This document shows positions 44,633 through 57,518 of a stretch of DNA of 64,000 nucleotides, one piece after another. Both the position numbers and the translations under genes were made by a program. Numbering within the stretch: position 1 is the first letter of the stretch; every line of letters begins with the position of its first letter. The notes under the pieces are model-generated. The model made no database searches. It had not been told where the DNA came from and saw nothing but the letters and a program-made list of their open reading frames with translations. Origin of the DNA: Diprion similis (lineage: Eukaryota > Arthropoda > Insecta > Hymenoptera > Diprionidae); assembly GCF_021155765.1 (NCBI RefSeq), contig NC_060114.1, forward strand, positions 6,262,001 to 6,326,000. Reading direction: 5' to 3'.

Positions 44633-47600
44633 CTGTTTCTGAATACGCATAACAATTTACTTCTCCTCAGAGAATTTCAGGTACTGGAGTTGCGGTCACA
44701 TTTTGTCTGAACTTGTTTTAAGTATTATTTTGTCTGTCACGTTTCGTCGTAGCTTTTTTAGATATAATATTTCGAAACGATAACAATTCAATGGATAGAA
44801 ATGCTTAGTGAAGTTCAAAAAAATTTCGTTTATTTCAAAACGTTACTTCACAGAAATTTTTAAGGTCCTTTAAAATCTTTTAGAAAGAGTTCAAATTTCG
44901 ATGCAATTGATCAATTTCATAGACGTGGTTGAAAATTTTTTTTCAATTTATAAAACTCTGAAATCAAAAAACAGAGATGAAAAAGTTCTAGTCAAACTGT
45001 TGAAAAAATCAATATGAATTCATTTGATAGATACGTTTGAAAAAATATGTTTAAAAAATCAATACGTAAGTGCCAGTGATTTCAACAAAACAATATTGAA
45101 GAAAAAACTTATCTTGTAACTTTAAAGCTGAAATATCTGTTCAATTCAAAAGAAAAGAAAAATTTCTGCCGTTATTCATGTAAGCTGAGGGATGACAGTT
45201 TGAAATAAAAATTGGAGATGAATTTTAAATCGTGGTGAAAAACGTTTTTCTGAATAATAACGAGCTTTTTGAAGTTTTATTCGTCGGAAAAGGTATTTCT
45301 TTCATCACTTAATAATTCTGTTTCCCTTTTGAATTCAATATACATATATTTAGTATTCGTTAGATGTTCTACTATGAAATGGTCGAGTTGATATATGAGA
45401 GAATTAATAAGTAAAGATCGTCGATTTATTTTTGAAACCATTATTTGCATCAGCAAGAAACTTCAAAAGCGGAGAAATGAAATTAGGATTAATCATCCTT
45501 CATTGCAATTTTCAATCGACATTTTGATCCAGCGACGCACGTTTATAACCCGGTTTCTACGCGTTCAGAATAAATTTACTCCGTATCGATGACGTTCAAC
45601 GCGCTGAACAAGCATTTCCTTATCCATTTCACCTTTCCCAGAATGAGTTTGAATTTTTACTACAAATGTTTCATCTCGTTCGTGTCTTGCATAGAATAAA
45701 AACGTCAGCTTCGTTGCGAATTTGTGAAAATTTCCATTTTCCATTTACCATCCATTAACGATACAAGTTTCAATGAAAATTTTACGAAATTCATTTTTCA
45801 CTCGGTTTCGTTTTTCAGGGTTCGCAATTTTTTACCCATCGGATGCATAAATATTTATAAAACCAAGAAAATTACTCAACAACTGTTTCCTGCCAAAATT
45901 TTTTATTCTTCGTATTTTTATTCTTTGTTTGATGTTCAGAGATTTTTGTTTGAAAAATCATTAAATTTTCATAAACAATTCAACGCGGGTTTGAAAAACA
46001 AAAATTTAACAAAACGAGTCCTAAACAAGTAGAGAATATGACGTAGCTCGTCGGCTGGAAAAGAGACTGAAAAAAATATTGTCAACCGTCAGAATAAATA
46101 AGAGGAGGGTTTTCCGAGCCGAAAGAAATACGTTTTATTTTTTTATTTTTACTCGGCAGATGAGTCAGTAGTTGAGTTTTCCGCCTTCTTATTTCGATAT
46201 TTCCATCTCACTTCAAGACTTCGCACAAAATGTTCAATAGATATATTAAATTTTAGATTCGCCATCATCGTTGCTTTTTCTGATTTATAACGACACGTGA
46301 AAAGTGCAGGCGAAAGAAGAAAAAAAAATTCGGAACTGGAAATAATGTTAGGCAGATATCATATTTATGGACAGCGGAACCATAATTTTAGATATTCTGT
46401 AACGTAGCCGAAAATCGAGGATATTGAAAGTGATTCTTTTATTTCCAAGGATACGGTGAAAAAGAGCCGGAAAGAAAAGGGAAAATGTTAAAAACGACAA
46501 GAAGAAAGAAATTGGCTTTTTCCAAGAAATTGGGAGAAGGAGATATGACAGAAAACGAGATAGCCGGAGAGGCACCGAGAAATTATTTGTTACATCATAC
46601 GAAAGCGAAATTTTTCTGATTTATTAAGCAAACGTGCACCAGTTGTTTCGCTAAACTTTATTTGCCATCGTTATTATACGCTCGAATTTACATGCCCACG
46701 CACCATATGAATTTTTAGTAATACGATATGGATAAATTGCTCAGATTTTGAACTGGCTCTTCGGAAAGAAGATACGATCAATGGATCCTAAATATACGTG
46801 TGTAAAGTGAATCGGCAAATATGCAACAGATTAGTACGAACAAGTGGATACTAAAATTTTTTGGTGACAGCGGTGGGATTGAAGCGAACGAAAAGTAAAA
46901 AATAAAAAGGAAAGTTGATGATATCGATAAAACAAATGTTGAGATTTTAGTAAAATAACAAATAGTTCAAACAGAAATGGTCAAAGCAGTTTTTTTGAGA
47001 CTAGAATCAAAGATATTTACAATAGAAACAAGCGAAATTCATGAAGATAATATTCACGTTCGTTTTTTGTCAAAGACCAAATTCTGACACAGTATTTTCA
47101 AATTTGAAAAATTCTTAACACGTGTATCATTTTTATTTCTTAGTTCTTTGTCGATGTGGAAAATTAGTGGAAAGAGGATCGGAATTTCGAAGAATTTTCT
47201 ATAAGAAACATCAAATCGCGCAATAGATTTTGGTTTTGTTTCACAAATTCGTATTCATCGACAGTTCTAGCATCACTTATCTAGCGAACAACATACTTTC
47301 GATTAGAAATCTATGTTATATTAGGACAAAAACCAACTTCATTATCATCTCTGCATATCATTTCTCTCAATTTGGTGCAGAAGTTTGTGAAACGGCATTG
47401 GTTGTCCCTTGAAAACGAAGAGGCGAAATTCCAGAGCGATGTCACAGAACCGGAAATCCCCTGGGAAATCGGAGAGATCTTTGAGTTCTAGAAACTCGGA
47501 GCCGAGGGTGTCGTGAGAAACAAAACAAAGGAGGGGGGATGACCTAAGGGTTGCCTGGAAAGTCTGAACCACTTGCGTTTCGGTTGTAGGTATTATTCCG

Positions 47601-47905
47601 TGTCAATTCGGTGTCAGTTCAAAAACTTACCGCGATATCGTGACAAGTAGATCTCAAAAACCATTTCCAATCGATTGTCAAAATTTGAAATAGAAATATT
47701 CAGTTTTCGGTTAAAATATCAGAGCATAAAATTCAGAGTAGAAGTAAAATTTTTTTTAATTTCTTTGTTAAAGTGATCCATTGATAAAAACTGATTTTGT
47801 TTCTTTTGTTTTTTTTTTTTTTTTCAAATTTCAAGTTGTGAACTTAATTTAATATTACAACGAGGTCAAAAACACGGTGCATGAAAAATCATATCCGAAT
47901 CACTC
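44633..47905. other. AT-rich noncoding stretch
   Basis: Three kilobases in which I see no supported gene, RNA or clear repeat. Open frames here are short, AT-rich and lack splice context. One ATG-less plus-strand frame at about 47284-47493 is discussed among the rejected items. Confidence 0.4.
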
Positions 47906-47909
47906 TTAA

Positions 47910-48135
47910 ATCTTGAATGGTACACTTTTTTTTTACCACCAACTATACACTGAGACGCAAATTTTTCATTGTCAACAATTATCATTATTGTTTACCTTTT
48001 TTTTTTTTGATTTTCTTAGTTTTTTAACGATGAAAACGATGGTATCATTTAAAAAATTTTCAAAATTCGAGAATTTTGGTGTAAGATTTGAAATCACCCT
48101 GGGGTACAAACGTACCCCAATGTACCATTCTAGGG
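47910..48135. mobile_element. Short TTAA-flanked piggyBac-like MITE
   Basis: 226 bp flanked by TTAA at 47906-47909 and 48136-48139. Reverse-complemented, the right end reads CCCTAGAATGGTACATTG after TTAA, close to the canonical piggyBac terminus CCCTAGAA; the left end is a diverged version, ATCTTGAATGGTACAC. A subterminal palindrome GGGGTACAAACGTACCCC sits inside the right end. There is no coding capacity. Confidence 0.6.
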
Positions 48136-48656
48136 TTAAGATTTATGTAAGATTTTTTCAATTGACAATCAAATATGTAGTTCAATTTTTCGTTTTTCGA
48201 ACAATCAATCGGGATGTTTTTTGGAACTTGTTAAAAAATACAGACAAGAAAAACAGTCGATTTGAAAAAAAAAAAAAAAAAAAAAAAAAAAACTAATTGT
48301 CAAAAGTTAAACTGTCACGGGAAACAAATCCTCGGTAAAAATGAAAAGTATCGCCGCCAATCATTCACCGAGTTGGCAAGGAATACATCATATAATTCCG
48401 GAGGAGTTAAATTTTCCTCGTTAAATCTCGATTCTCGTTTTTTACCAATCCCTGGTGACTACACTATATTTGCATTTCGCGAAATTTTCCGACACGTTTC
48501 CGCCGCTAATATTTGCTCACGGAGTCGTAAGCTATATACGCTTTTAACCAGCGCTAATTGAGCCTTCTAATTATATCCGCCCCCATCGTGTACACACCTA
48601 GTGTTATCACCATTGTCGCAGCTGTACAAGATGCCGTTTTGTCTCGATGGCCTAAA

Positions 48657-49385
48657 GGGGGTATTCTGGTATAGAAATTTGGAAAAATCGATTTTTTTTT
48701 CTCCATATTTTCAAAATTTAGACCTTTAAGAAAAAAATTCTGAGAGGATTTTTGGAAATTCAAATTATTTTCGGAGTTACATTTATTTTTGTAACGTGGC
48801 AACTAATCCGGTCCAGCTGGAACGAATTTTTAAACGCGTTTCTTTCGAAACTACTTTTTTCGATACGGTTAACATGGTATCTCAAATTCTGATCGACCGA
48901 TTGACTTGAAATTTGGTTGAAATGTTCTTTTTATATGACTCTATGGTTGGAAGCACGGATTTAAAAATGAAATTTACTTATTGTTTTTTTTTTTAAATTT
49001 GGAATGGACAAAAAACAAGAGCGCAAAAATTTTTTTTTTACAAATCGTCGGCATTTTGTGAAGAAATTTTTTTTTTTTTCTCTCTTTCCATTATCTGCGC
49101 TATCGAGACGTCTATACTAATAAAGAATGTCTTTGAATTTTTTTCTTTCGAAACACTACAAGAGTCAAAATCACGTCGACCATGACGCGCCTTTTTTTTA
49201 TAACCCCCAATTTACCACCCTGTAACTTTTTGCAGTTTTGATTATTTTTTTTTTCTCTTTTTGTACTCTTGAAACATCAATAAAGGTCTTTTAAAAAAAA
49301 TGGAATGGTAAGAATTTTTTGTCTGTCTTTTTCATCTCACTTAGGGTTATGCCTGAGATTTAGGCCCCTAGACCAGAATGTCCCC
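48657..49385. mobile_element. MITE with GGGG termini at a TTAA-like site
   Basis: 729 bp with inverted ends GGGGGTATTCTGGTATAG (48657) and, reverse-complemented, GGGGACATTCTGGTCTAG (ending 49385). The right flank is TTAA (49386-49389); the left flank is TAAA, one base away from TTAA. The interior is a run of T-rich, old-looking noncoding sequence. Confidence 0.55.
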
Positions 49386-49470
49386 TTAAGTTGAAATATC
49401 AACTCCGAGATTCAGTCCCGTTTCGAATGGTGACAAGAACTGGGCATCGTTTTTGCAGCACTTCAATATA

Positions 49471-49471
<1 letters not shown>

Positions 49472-49501
<30 letters not shown>
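49472..49501. repeat. AAT trinucleotide microsatellite
   Basis: About ten AAT units. Confidence 0.9.
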
Positions 49502-50520
49502 TTCATTTCAGCAAAACCTAATCTAAAATCTCTTTCTACCTTTTGCACCTACGAAATTGAGTAAAAAAAAAAAAAGGAAAAATAGAAAAAATAAGAAGAA
49601 AGCTAGAGAGAAATGTGTACATTAATCAATTAAGTTCCTGCCACCTTGTCATACTTTGCATTGCAAGGAATCAGCTCACTTTTAGGATATGTTCAACGAT
49701 TTTGATAGGAGAGAAAAAAAAATACGATCCAAATATTCAATAAATATTTAAGGTATTGAGAAGGACGTTTTAACACCGCAAATTCATACTTTGTTTTTTT
49801 TTTTTTTTTTTTTTCTCTCTTCTGAAATGCTACTTTCCACATATTTTCACCGAGAGTAATGTCTTGCGGGTGAAAAATTTATTCTTCACTTAAACCGGAG
49901 TGGGTGTCGAACTTCAACGGTTAACATGACTTGACATTTGACACGTTATCAGGAAGACATGTCAGTAAACACGAAGAGGGTTGAACTTACGCGGCAAGCT
50001 CAGAAAAGAATAATGGAAAATCGACAAGGAAAAAGGACAGCAAAATTAAAATTACGGTAAAAGCGGTTAGAAAAGAGACTTGGGTTAAACTCGTGAAAGA
50101 AGTAGAATCGGTTTCTAATCGATCGAACTAATAAAATTATAAGTAAAATTGAAAAAAGAAAAGATAAATCATCATAAGTGAGCATAAGATTGAGGACTTG
50201 CGACCGAATTTAACATAATTATTTTACAACAGCAGAAAATAAAAGAAATAGCTTTAGATGTGTGTCTGAAGAAGGTTGAAAAATCAGTTTGTTTTAGAAA
50301 AGTAAAAGAAAACAATTCAGAAAGCTGAAAAATTGGCCAGAAGACAATTTGCCAAAACGGATGTATATCGAGATTCAATTTAAAGGTGCAGTTGCGGAGT
50401 AAAAAATTTTACAGAGAGAAAGTGAGATAAAATCAAGTAAGAAAATAGTTGAAATAGAAAGTAAATGAAAAAAACAAACCCGTTAACCATCGGTTGCTGG
50501 AGCCAAGCACCAGAGATTAA

Positions 50521-51197
50521 GGAGCTAGTACAGTTTCTAGGGTTTAAAATGGAGATGATTTTTCAGAACTCGAAGAAAAAAGAAAAAAAAATATAAATAA
50601 ACAAACCAAGTAAACAAAGATTTAAAATTTTTTAGAATATATTTAGACACCTTTGACAAGTTAATTTATAGAGCTTCTCGGAATGCCAGTATCGAAAAAA
50701 ATAATTTTTTTTTTACGTTAAACTAGATGAGATTCTATATTATCTACCATAAACTAGGATCTTTTTGATATTTGAAAAAAAATGCTAAATTCCAAAGCGT
50801 TCTTACATGCAAAATTGGATTTTTTTTTTTTTTTTTTTTTTACCAAACCACTGATATTTTACTAAATTTTCAGATTTTAGAAAGATCCTATTTCATCGTA
50901 CGGAGAGAATCTCATCTAATTTAACGTCAAAATTTTTATTCTCACAAACCAACAATCCAAGGACCTCTTCAACTGCAGCTGATTTAACAACTTAATTTTT
51001 TCAAGACTCCACGGCGTCGCGTATAACTCGGATTAAACTCGATTTTTTTTTTTTTTTTCATAAAAAATTTTGTATCAACTCATCAAAACCATCTAAATAT
51101 ATCTTCAAAATTTAAAAACATATCTTAACTTGGTTTTTATTTTTTCAAGTCCTTAAAAATCATCTCCATTTCACACCCGAGAAACAGTATTAGCCCC
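50521..51197. mobile_element. TTAA-flanked palindromic MITE
   Basis: 677 bp between TTAA at 50517-50520 and TTAA at 51198-51201. The inverted ends are long and well preserved: GGAGCTAGTACAGTTTCTAG followed by AAATGGAGATGATTTTT on the left matches GGGGCTAATACTGTTTCTCG followed by AAATGGAGATGATTTTT on the reverse complement of the right. Further pairing occurs inside, AACTAGATGAGATTCT with AGAATCTCATCTAATT. It has no coding capacity. Confidence 0.7.
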
Positions 51198-51469
51198 TTA
51201 AGTCACCCCACGTAACAAGGGTAGACAATCCGTATCTGGCAAGGTATACATACAATCCGACTGCTGCCTGAGGGGCAGCCACTTAACTCGCGCGGTCTTA
51301 TGCAATCACACATGTGTCGAACAGAGAACAGTTTAATAAGTTCAACGATTTTCTTTCTCTTCAGCCTACCTCAAAACATCTGAAAACAGGTGTCAGCTGT
51401 TTTTCTTCTCCTCTCCTTGCAAGTCCGAAAATTAACAGATAAAAACGATATTCAAGAAGACGCGTGAGA

Positions 51470-51750
51470 TACTCAGCTTCAACTTTTTTAAAGATGAGGG
51501 TGAAATTTAGTAAAAAAAAAAAAAAAAAAAGTTTCTATAAGATTCAAAAAAACTAAAACTCAAAAATATGAAGCATACCGTTTTCGGATCTCACTCAGAA
51601 GACACTCAGCTATCCAACTTTATTGAAGATAAGGGTAAAATTCAGTAAAAAAAAAAAAAAAAAAAAAGAGAAGAAAAAAAAGTTTCTACAAAATTCGAAA
51701 AATCTAAAACTCAAAAATATGAAGAATACGGTTTTCGGATCTCACCACCG
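51470..51750. repeat. Two-copy direct repeat of ~135-145 bp
   Basis: Each copy has a start like CTCAGCT, then AAGATGAGGGTGAAATT or AAGATAAGGGTAAAATT, a poly-A run, TTTCTA, CTAAAACTCAAAAATATGAAG, and CGTTTTCGGATCTCAC or GGTTTTCGGATCTCAC. The copies are at about 51470-51605 and 51606-51750. The different A-run lengths suggest slippage after a local duplication. Confidence 0.75.
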
Positions 51751-51759
51751 GAGCCGCAC

Positions 51760-52045
51760 TTTCACCCTGCGTAGCGACCGACTCTGCGAATTTTCGCGTC
51801 CCGAGCTGTCACCAATAAAATATGTCAAGTCCGGGTAGAAAGCGAGCCGCGCTGAACAACGACGCGCGTTCTTCGGCATCCCCTATCGAACTGAGCCGGT
51901 GGCAACCCTCGCAGGCGTTCCTCCCTCCGCTTCTGGCGCTTCTCGCGGAGGACCCGGAGGGAAAGCGGAGCCCTCGCCGGGAACCCGGGAACCCATCGAC
52001 CCCCCGACCCTCCGCCAGCCCTGCGTGTACGGCAGAGTGTTTAAA
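51760..52045. other. GC-rich island with overlapping open frames, function unknown
   Basis: A sharply bounded GC- and CpG-rich block. A plus-strand frame begins ATG at 51822 (MSSPGRKRAALNND and onwards, through LSRWQPSQAFLPP) and runs about 75 codons before a 20-base T run, while two other frames are open over the same bases. None is recognisable. The block could be the promoter-proximal CpG island and first exon of a gene, or a fragment of an inserted element. No donor site in frame was convincing, so no gene is called. Confidence 0.3.
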
Positions 52046-52139
52046 AAATGGACTATTTTTTTTTTTTTTTTTTTTTATCGCTAAAGAACATCGAAGAATC
52101 GTCGAAGCATCCCTAAACAAAGGGTTTGTCAAAATTTGA

Positions 52140-54225
52140 ACCCTTAATATTATTATTTAAGGGTGGCGATTCTCAATTTTCTATTTCTATTTAAAAAACG
52201 TGAGAAAAATTCTTTTTTGGAATTTTGGAATTTTTTATTGTTTGTAATATAATCACTGTACAATAATAAAAAGGGATAGATTTTTTCTTAGGAAATTTAA
52301 AGCTCTGTAAAAAAAAGTCTGAATAAAGATTTGCGCAGTTATCAAGCCATTATTTTGTTAAAAGATGAGTCGATTTTTTTTCTTTTTAAACACTCTAGTG
52401 TACAGTAGGGTGTTTTGGAAAGATATAATTTGGAATTTACCACCATGGCATTCCCTGGAAAGTTTGTTCGGGTTAAAAAATGAAATAAATAAATAAATTT
52501 TTCCACGAAGAAGATCCAGACTTGTTATATCAAGAAGTATATGCGATGACCGTTTCATCAATAATTCATTCTCATGAAAGAGTTATTATTTAACGTGAAC
52601 TTTTAATTTAGGAGAATAAAATTCCCGGATGATATATTGCTGTGTTACGGATAGTGATCTTTGGGTTGAATACAAACCTCATGACAGAAATAATGATTGA
52701 AGTGTCACAATGTGTTTCTTCACAAATTCAAAAAAAAAATGTGAAAAAAAGTGAAAAACCAAATGAGCTTCTTACACAATCTTTCTTGTATTCTGTACAA
52801 ACTTTTTAGGGGTTGTGGACAGTCGGAAAAAATTGTTCTGTACTTTTTCCAATCAAAAACATTTCATTTGTCTAGTAACCTGTCGCATTATTAATAACTC
52901 GGTGTTAGAGAGAAAATTTGATTTGTTTCGATCAAAATTTATTCCAAACTGAAAATTTTTTTTTTTCTTTTTCTTCGGAATAAGAAAATTTTCATCATTT
53001 TTCTAGGATATAGAATATTCCAAAGGCGACTCAACAGTAAATAATAGCTCGAAAAATTTATAATTTTCACTAAGAATTTTCTCAGTGATGGTGAAACTTG
53101 TTCATTTCTTCTCAAATACTGCTTTTGAATCTATCAATTTTTTAACATGTATAAAAAATAAACCCAAATATTAATCCTTAGAAAAACGAGAAGGGTGAAC
53201 ATTCAGAGTTCATGCAGAGTTTTCAGGGGTTAAATCATCATGAAAAAAAACTTGTCCTTGCAAAAAAAAAAAAAAAAAAAAAAGAAAATTCATTGTCAAA
53301 TTTTTATTGTGTTTACATGGACTGCCCCTTATGTATGTATATATATATGTTTAATGTTTATAGCAGTATTTTAACGCGAAAACTTTTCAAGCCTTTATCA
53401 CTTTCAGTTTTCAAATAGCGCCCGTTTTCCACACTCAATCTGCAAAGCATTGAAAAATTTGTCAAGTCTTAGAAGTTTTAACGATTCTCCCCGAATCTTG
53501 TTGATAAATTTTATTGCTATTCATCTGTACGTGTTTTGTTAAACTTGCTGCAGGCTTTAGAGTTTCGGATAAACTTTTTTGTTCCAAGATTTTCAGAGCC
53601 TGAATATTGATATTGTAACGGGATTCGTTTCTCCTTATTTTCTCTGTATGATGCATAATTTTCTTGAAATTTTAGAAAATCCGAGCGATTCAAAAATACT
53701 CAGAAATTATTTATTTTGTGTCAATATTTTTTTACGATTATGAAGAAATACAAGATAGCAAAAATTTCGATATTTTTTGTTCAAATTGAACAAAAAAGTC
53801 AGAAAGTCAAGGCTTTTCTTTTTTCAGAGAGTCTGTATATTGAAAAAAATTTTAAATCCTGAATCGGACGGCTAAAATTCATCACAAGAATTGCAGTAAT
53901 AAATTAGCTATTAATTCTGCGCGATCGAAATATTTGAAATTCAAACGAGCAAAAGAAAAACTGACAAACGTAGGTATAGATTGACTTAAAAATATGATGA
54001 AAGGAATGAAGAAGGATCTTATCTCCGTGTACACAAATGAAAGTACATTGAACGCTTTCAACAACCCGGGACAATTCAGGATTTAGATGGGTGTGCAGAG
54101 AGGCAAAACCTCGCGAGTCAATCTTTGTCTAAAGTTCAAGGCTAACAAGTTATTCACCATTCCTTTCGTACCTGACTCCAAACCAACGGCTGCAACGCTG
54201 CTATTTCCCACCCGGGATGTTGTTT
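52140..54225. other. AT-rich noncoding stretch
   Basis: Two kilobases with long A and T runs (for example 53260-53283) and no supported gene or structured repeat. Confidence 0.4.
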
Positions 54226-54229
54226 TTAA

Positions 54230-54614
54230 GGGGTTACATCCAAGTAAATGAGTAGAAAAGTAGCGAATTGCGAGAATTTTTATAGAATTTTTTAATCTTT
54301 TTTTTATTCGATTCCATCCCTTTTTTTTATCATAAAGTTTATTCATTAACGTATATTCAGTGATTTTTTTTTTTATCAAAATTTATCTACACGTGGCGTT
54401 GTTGTAGTGGTCGGTGTAAAACATGTTTCGTAATGACACGGTTTCCGGTGCCGACGATTTTGGACAGTCGGTTGAACTGAAATAAAAAATTCCTTCGGGA
54501 TCTTGAAATATAATATATTGAGCCGTGCGCTGCGTAGGGGATTTTTTTTTTTTTTTTTATTAACGATACGATGAACGTTTCGACTTTAACGTTCGTTTTC
54601 AGGCCTAAATTTGT
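54230..54614. mobile_element. Second, 3'-truncated copy of the 44020 MITE
   Basis: Starts after TTAA (54226-54229) with GGGGTTACATCC and follows the 44020 element in the same orientation: AGTTTATTCATTAACGTATA, CGTGGCGTTGTTGTAGTGG, GTGTAAAACATGTTTCG, TCTTGAAATATAATATATTG and AACGTTTCGACTTTAACG. Similarity stops near GGCCTAAATTTG and no right terminal repeat follows. It carries a roughly 25-bp insertion relative to the first copy around 54430-54455. Confidence 0.75.
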
Positions 54615-57142
54615 CTTTCTTATTTTTCCCTGTAGAATATAAAACATCGAAAGACGAGACACCTGGTTTGAGAAAAGTCAGCCTTCAATTTTTTAAAATT
54701 TCTGATAAATAAAATCAAAGTAATGAGCTTTTTTTTTAAGTCAAAGTTAAGTTAAAGCACTCTTGAAGAGTATAATTTAAAAAAATGGCACGTTTTTTTT
54801 TTGTTTCTTTACGGTGATTTGAATCATTGAATTCGGAATTAACCTGCAGTGAAAATTTGTAGTTACTAAATTCGGAGCAATTTTTTTCGCTGAATTTAAA
54901 AAAAAAATTTCAAATTGAATTCCAAATTCTAAATTAGCAGTCAACAGAATACTTGAATATCAGATTTCACGAAATTCAGACGGAGCTTCAAGATTTATGA
55001 CATCCGTTGCATCATGCATCAGCCATTTGGAAACCAACAACTTCAAGTTTCATTCCGAAATGAATCCTGCCAAAAATTTTGAGACACAGTTATCGAGATG
55101 ATTCGAAAAAAGCTTTCAGATTTTTCCCACTCAGTTCGCATCACTCGAGTGAAATCTTGTCTCAATTGGAATTCATTCTAAGCTACAAGATTGCAACAGT
55201 TAGAAATGTTGGAAAAGAAACAATGACAATCCCTGATCTTCACCAGCCGTGTTGAACTTCAAAATCAAATTTTAAACATGTGATCACGAGTTAACAAAAC
55301 TTACGGGTAAAAAATGTCGAGAGGTTATAATAACGAATTTTTATCTTTCATACTTTTTTTTTGCAGAGATAATAATCTACAAACTAGATAAAAAATGTTT
55401 TCCCAAAATACGCGAACGTCAATACCAAAATCTTTGTGTACCTTTGTTCCCAAAATTCAATTACACCGATCAGCTGATCGCTGTTTCGTCGCCATATTGT
55501 TTTTTTACGCCCGAATATCGGATGTGAATCGAGCTGGCAAGCGTAGAAATCGAGCGAGATAAGACTGTACTCGTCAGAACAGCGAGGATTTGAAAGCAGG
55601 ACGAAAGCCCTGAAGCCACTCCTGCGAATTCGTCGAGGGATGAGGGTGAATATGGGACGTACCTACTGGATATCGACGATAGGAACATTTGATCCAGCAG
55701 CACAGCTCAGGCAGACGTCGGACTTTTCGGCCGATTGACTGAGTCGGATGATTTGCAGCTCAACGATGAACCGCTGACGAGTTTAAACCCAAAACTGTCG
55801 GAAGTTGCCAAACGTCACTCAGGACAGGGTTGAAAGTCGGAGTGGAGGACGGGGGGGGGGGGGGGGGGGGGGGACGTTATTCGATCTTCTCTACAGGGTT
55901 GACTGGTTTTTAGATTTGGCTCAACGAACGGCAAAACAGTTTTTAGGGTGGAGGTGAAAAGTGAATCGCTTGGAATTCAGTTGTATAATAGAAGGGTTAG
56001 AATATCGAGTTTCCAGATATCCGAAAATCTATTTCGAGGGATTTTACAAGGAAAAAAGTGAAAGTATACAAGAGTAGAAACGTGTGGAGAAGTAATTTCT
56101 AGAAATGGAAATTTTGGTAGTCAGTTTTCACAGACGGAAAAATCTGTTTCATAGAATTTTGAAACGAAGAAAGTTAGGCTATAAAAAATAAAAAATGTAG
56201 AATAAGGTAGAATATAGAAAAGAAAATTATACAATCATGAGCATTCGGACAATTTTGTTTTTTTCACATTGCTGTATTCTTATTCATACTGACAATTGTA
56301 TGGTATAGTTTTTTACATCTTGCTCTTCTGCATTTTGACTCTCCTATATTTCGAATTTCTACATTTTCAGATTCTGTGAAACAGAATTTCACGTTTTTTT
56401 TCACTCACACCCTTGCCGTACAAAGTCCAGATACAGACAAGTCCAAATGAGGAAAGGCAAAGTGTTGAAAAACGAAACAGAAACTTTAGACAGAGTTTTT
56501 AGCTATTCTTATTTGTTCGAAAGACTTTATATTTTGGCTTTCTATGCTTTGACAAATCTAAATTTTCACTTTCACGTACATGCTTTGCCATTCTATAGTT
56601 CAAAAATTCTACGAATTAGATATTAGATTCTGCGAACATTCGATTTCTCACCCTTATATTGTATGGTCATTTCACTTTTTTATCCCAACCCAAATTTTCA
56701 TTATTCAATCGAAGCGTTAATAATGTAATAGCGTAATTTAAACAGTTTGCCATTCTCCGCTGCACATCTGACTGCAATTCTCGAATATCAAATTACCATT
56801 TTAGCCCAAGTGAACTTGTTAATTTTGCATAATTTGTAAATTTCATGATAATTTTTCACAACTTTTCACGATTATGGATGATTTCGAAGACCGTTAGATA
56901 ATTTTTACCATTCACCATAATATCCTTACGTTTAGAACTGATTTAAATGATTGTGTTTGATTATTTCAATGTGTTTTTGACTGTTACATGTGATCATTTA
57001 CGACCATTTTGGAGCATACTTGACAATTTTTGATACGAAGTAACTACTTGCATTTTTCATTAAAAAAATTTCAACGAAACTAATTATTCGCTAAATAATC
57101 CACATCGAACTATTCAAAAGTAGATCATAGATAAAGATTAAC
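54615..57142. other. Noncoding stretch with a 23-base poly-G run
   Basis: AT-rich apart from a modestly GC-richer part at about 55470-55850, which ends in an uninterrupted run of 23 G (55851-55873). Minus-strand open frame in 55470-55703 has no recognisable features. No gene is called. Confidence 0.4.
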
Positions 57143-57271
57143 CTGGCCGATCGCGTCGGCGTTGCACAGCTCGTATTTTGATTTCAGCGCGTCGATTCCC
57201 AGGGGGAGTTCATCGGGACCAGAAACGAACTCAATTACCGTGACGTCATCAATTTTCGAAATTGCGTTTCC
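57143..57271 (-). CDS. Candidate 129-bp exon of an unidentified minus-strand gene
   Basis: On the minus strand, CGACAG|GGAAACGCA and GGCCAG|GTTAAT bound 129 bases (43 codons, phase 0 at both ends) that translate to GNAISKIDDVTVIEFV followed by SGPDELPLGIDALKSKYELC and NADAIGQ. The frame stays open well upstream (EYHSTTLLNYAPLRFIT), so the 5' boundary is not fixed. Base composition is higher in GC than the surroundings and amino acid usage is protein-like. It is the best coding candidate outside the UGT array. I do not recognise the family. It implies that much of the last 25 kb is intronic DNA of a minus-strand gene. Confidence 0.45.
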
Positions 57272-57518
57272 CTGTCGTATCAAGCAGTGAGTAATGAAAC
57301 GCAACGGTGCGTAGTTAAGTAACGTGGTCGAGTGATACTCGACGTTACAAGGATTTTGCCTGGGTATTTAACCCCGGATAATGTGATTCTCCCTCATAAT
57401 GAATCAACGATGCGAAGTAAACGCTGTGCATATATATTCATAATTTTTATTTCCCGAACTCTGCGCTTTCGATTACAACTTCTTTTTATCTCTTTTCACA
57501 AGTTAAAAAAGCTTTCAC

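Noticed and set aside
47284-47493. ATG-less plus-strand frame ending FVKRHWLSLENEEAKF and EIGEIFEF
   Set aside because: It looks protein-like near its end and has a CAG before AAGTTTGTG, but the pyrimidine tract is weak, the opposite strand is also open, and nothing is recognisable.
48262-48300. Open frames running through poly-A stretches (poly-Lys)
   Set aside because: Artefacts of homopolymer runs; no conserved protein text on either side.
55470-55703. Minus-strand open frame rich in Ser/Leu
   Set aside because: No family features, no splice context, and composition explained by local GC.
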